A stretch of DNA of 64,000 bases from Candidatus Paraprochloron terpiosi LD05. GTDB taxonomy: Bacteria; Cyanobacteriota; Cyanobacteriia; Cyanobacteriales; Prochloraceae. The translations under genes were made by a program, and so were the position numbers. Numbering within the stretch: the stretch's first letter is position 1; every line of letters begins with the position of its first letter. The stretch spans positions 1 through 64,000 of the forward strand of contig CP073341.1 of the NCBI GenBank assembly GCA_018141785.1, read 5' to 3'. Positions 63,732-64,000 of this stretch are shown in pieces. Under the pieces are notes generated by a model. That model did no database searches, was not told the DNA's origin, and saw nothing but the letters and a program-made list of their open reading frames with translations.

Positions 63732-64000
63732 TCAATCTGATACTATTACTACAGTAGCAGCACAAGATAGGTGACCAGGAGCTAAACTTAAATTCTCAAT
63801 CTCCACTTGCTCTCCTAAATCTACTTCTAATGACTCGGGTAAAGTGCCTAATTCCAGGATACTATCAATGTGGATAGGATAAAAGCGCAAATAGTGCCCA
63901 CCCACCAATAACAATCCACTCCTAATTGTAACTGGAGTTGTCTCACCCCCCTTATCCCTCAGAGTTCCCGTCAAGGTAAATTTATCTCCCTTGAGAGTAA
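63732..64000 (-). CDS. DUF2993-family protein, partial at window edge
   Basis: The C-terminal part of a protein whose start lies beyond the window. The frame is open from 64000 and reads TLKGDKFTLTGTLRDKGG, TPVTIRSGLLLVGGHYLRF, VDLGEQVEIENLSLAPGHLSCAATVVI. This resembles the end of cyanobacterial DUF2993/LmeA-like proteins, lipid-binding beta-rich envelope proteins. About 88 residues are visible. The identification is from recall and moderate. Confidence 0.6.
   Translation of the reverse strand, partial: TLKGDKFTLTGTLRDKGGETTPVTIRSGLLLVGGHYLRFYPIHIDSILELGTLPESLEVDLGEQVEIENLSLAPGHLSCAATVVIVSD

Overview
The window is chromosomal DNA of a cyanobacterium, probably filamentous or otherwise repeat-rich. 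The evidence is a set of genes typical of oxygenic phototrophs: NDH-1 subunit H, the ferredoxin-thioredoxin reductase variable chain, a PAM68-like photosystem II assembly factor, a photosystem II S4-domain protein, ferrochelatase with a chlorophyll-binding-type tail, an NblB-like HEAT protein, the RpaA response regulator and a FutB-type iron permease. GCGATCGC (HIP1) octamers recur throughout, and several families of short palindromic dispersed repeats fill the intergenic spaces. I saw no rRNA, no convincing tRNA and no CRISPR array.

Layout. 0-8 kb is core metabolism and information processing (coaD, a twice-frameshifted ROK glucokinase, dnaN, a TonB-like proline-rich protein, ndhH, rsmH, rpaA). 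8-13.4 kb is an eroding region: an ABC exporter pseudogene with a striking one-directional G-to-A tract, a glycosyltransferase, an unidentified structured-RNA candidate, and a DUF1802/restriction-nuclease-like gene broken several times and invaded in frame by a 291-bp membrane-anchor module. 13.7-18 kb has pheS, surE, an SLH lipoprotein and the coiled-coil membrane protein from which that module appears to derive. 18.1-18.6 kb holds a decayed HicAB pair overwritten by another piece of the same coiled-coil gene. 18.7-26 kb has ftrV, a PLP decarboxylase, an LpxB-related protein, a GT92-like transferase and a betaine/choline-type ABC importer whose permease is fused to a substrate-binding domain with its lobes in swapped order. 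26-40 kb is mostly housekeeping (hemH, yqeG-proB, pheT, an FtsH-protease-like protein, DAHP synthase, PAM68, rpsO, ruvX, comB) with pseudogene scraps.

40.2-42.4 kb is a compact restriction-modification cassette in which a HicB-like small protein is translationally linked to the methyltransferase, followed by the nuclease, with a second HicB-like gene converging on it. 42.6-47 kb has a FemAB/GNAT-like protein, a glycosyltransferase and an ActP/DUF4212 sodium-solute symporter pair flanked by two near-identical palindromic repeats. One of those copies runs up to the start of a large NACHT-HEAT (NLR-like) protein at 47.2-50.4 kb, the best intact defence candidate here. 50.9-64 kb returns to housekeeping (S4 protein, an enterobacterial-type aspartate carbamoyltransferase, Uma2 protein, SKI2-like helicase, iron permease, folP-tpiA, NblB-like protein), again with broken toxin-antitoxin, CBS and XisI remnants.

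Overall, a stable photosynthetic core is interspersed with accessory DNA in active decay: toxin-antitoxin, restriction, kinase and transporter genes truncated by short palindromic repeats. All assignments come from reading the translated sequence and recalling family motifs; no database search was run.
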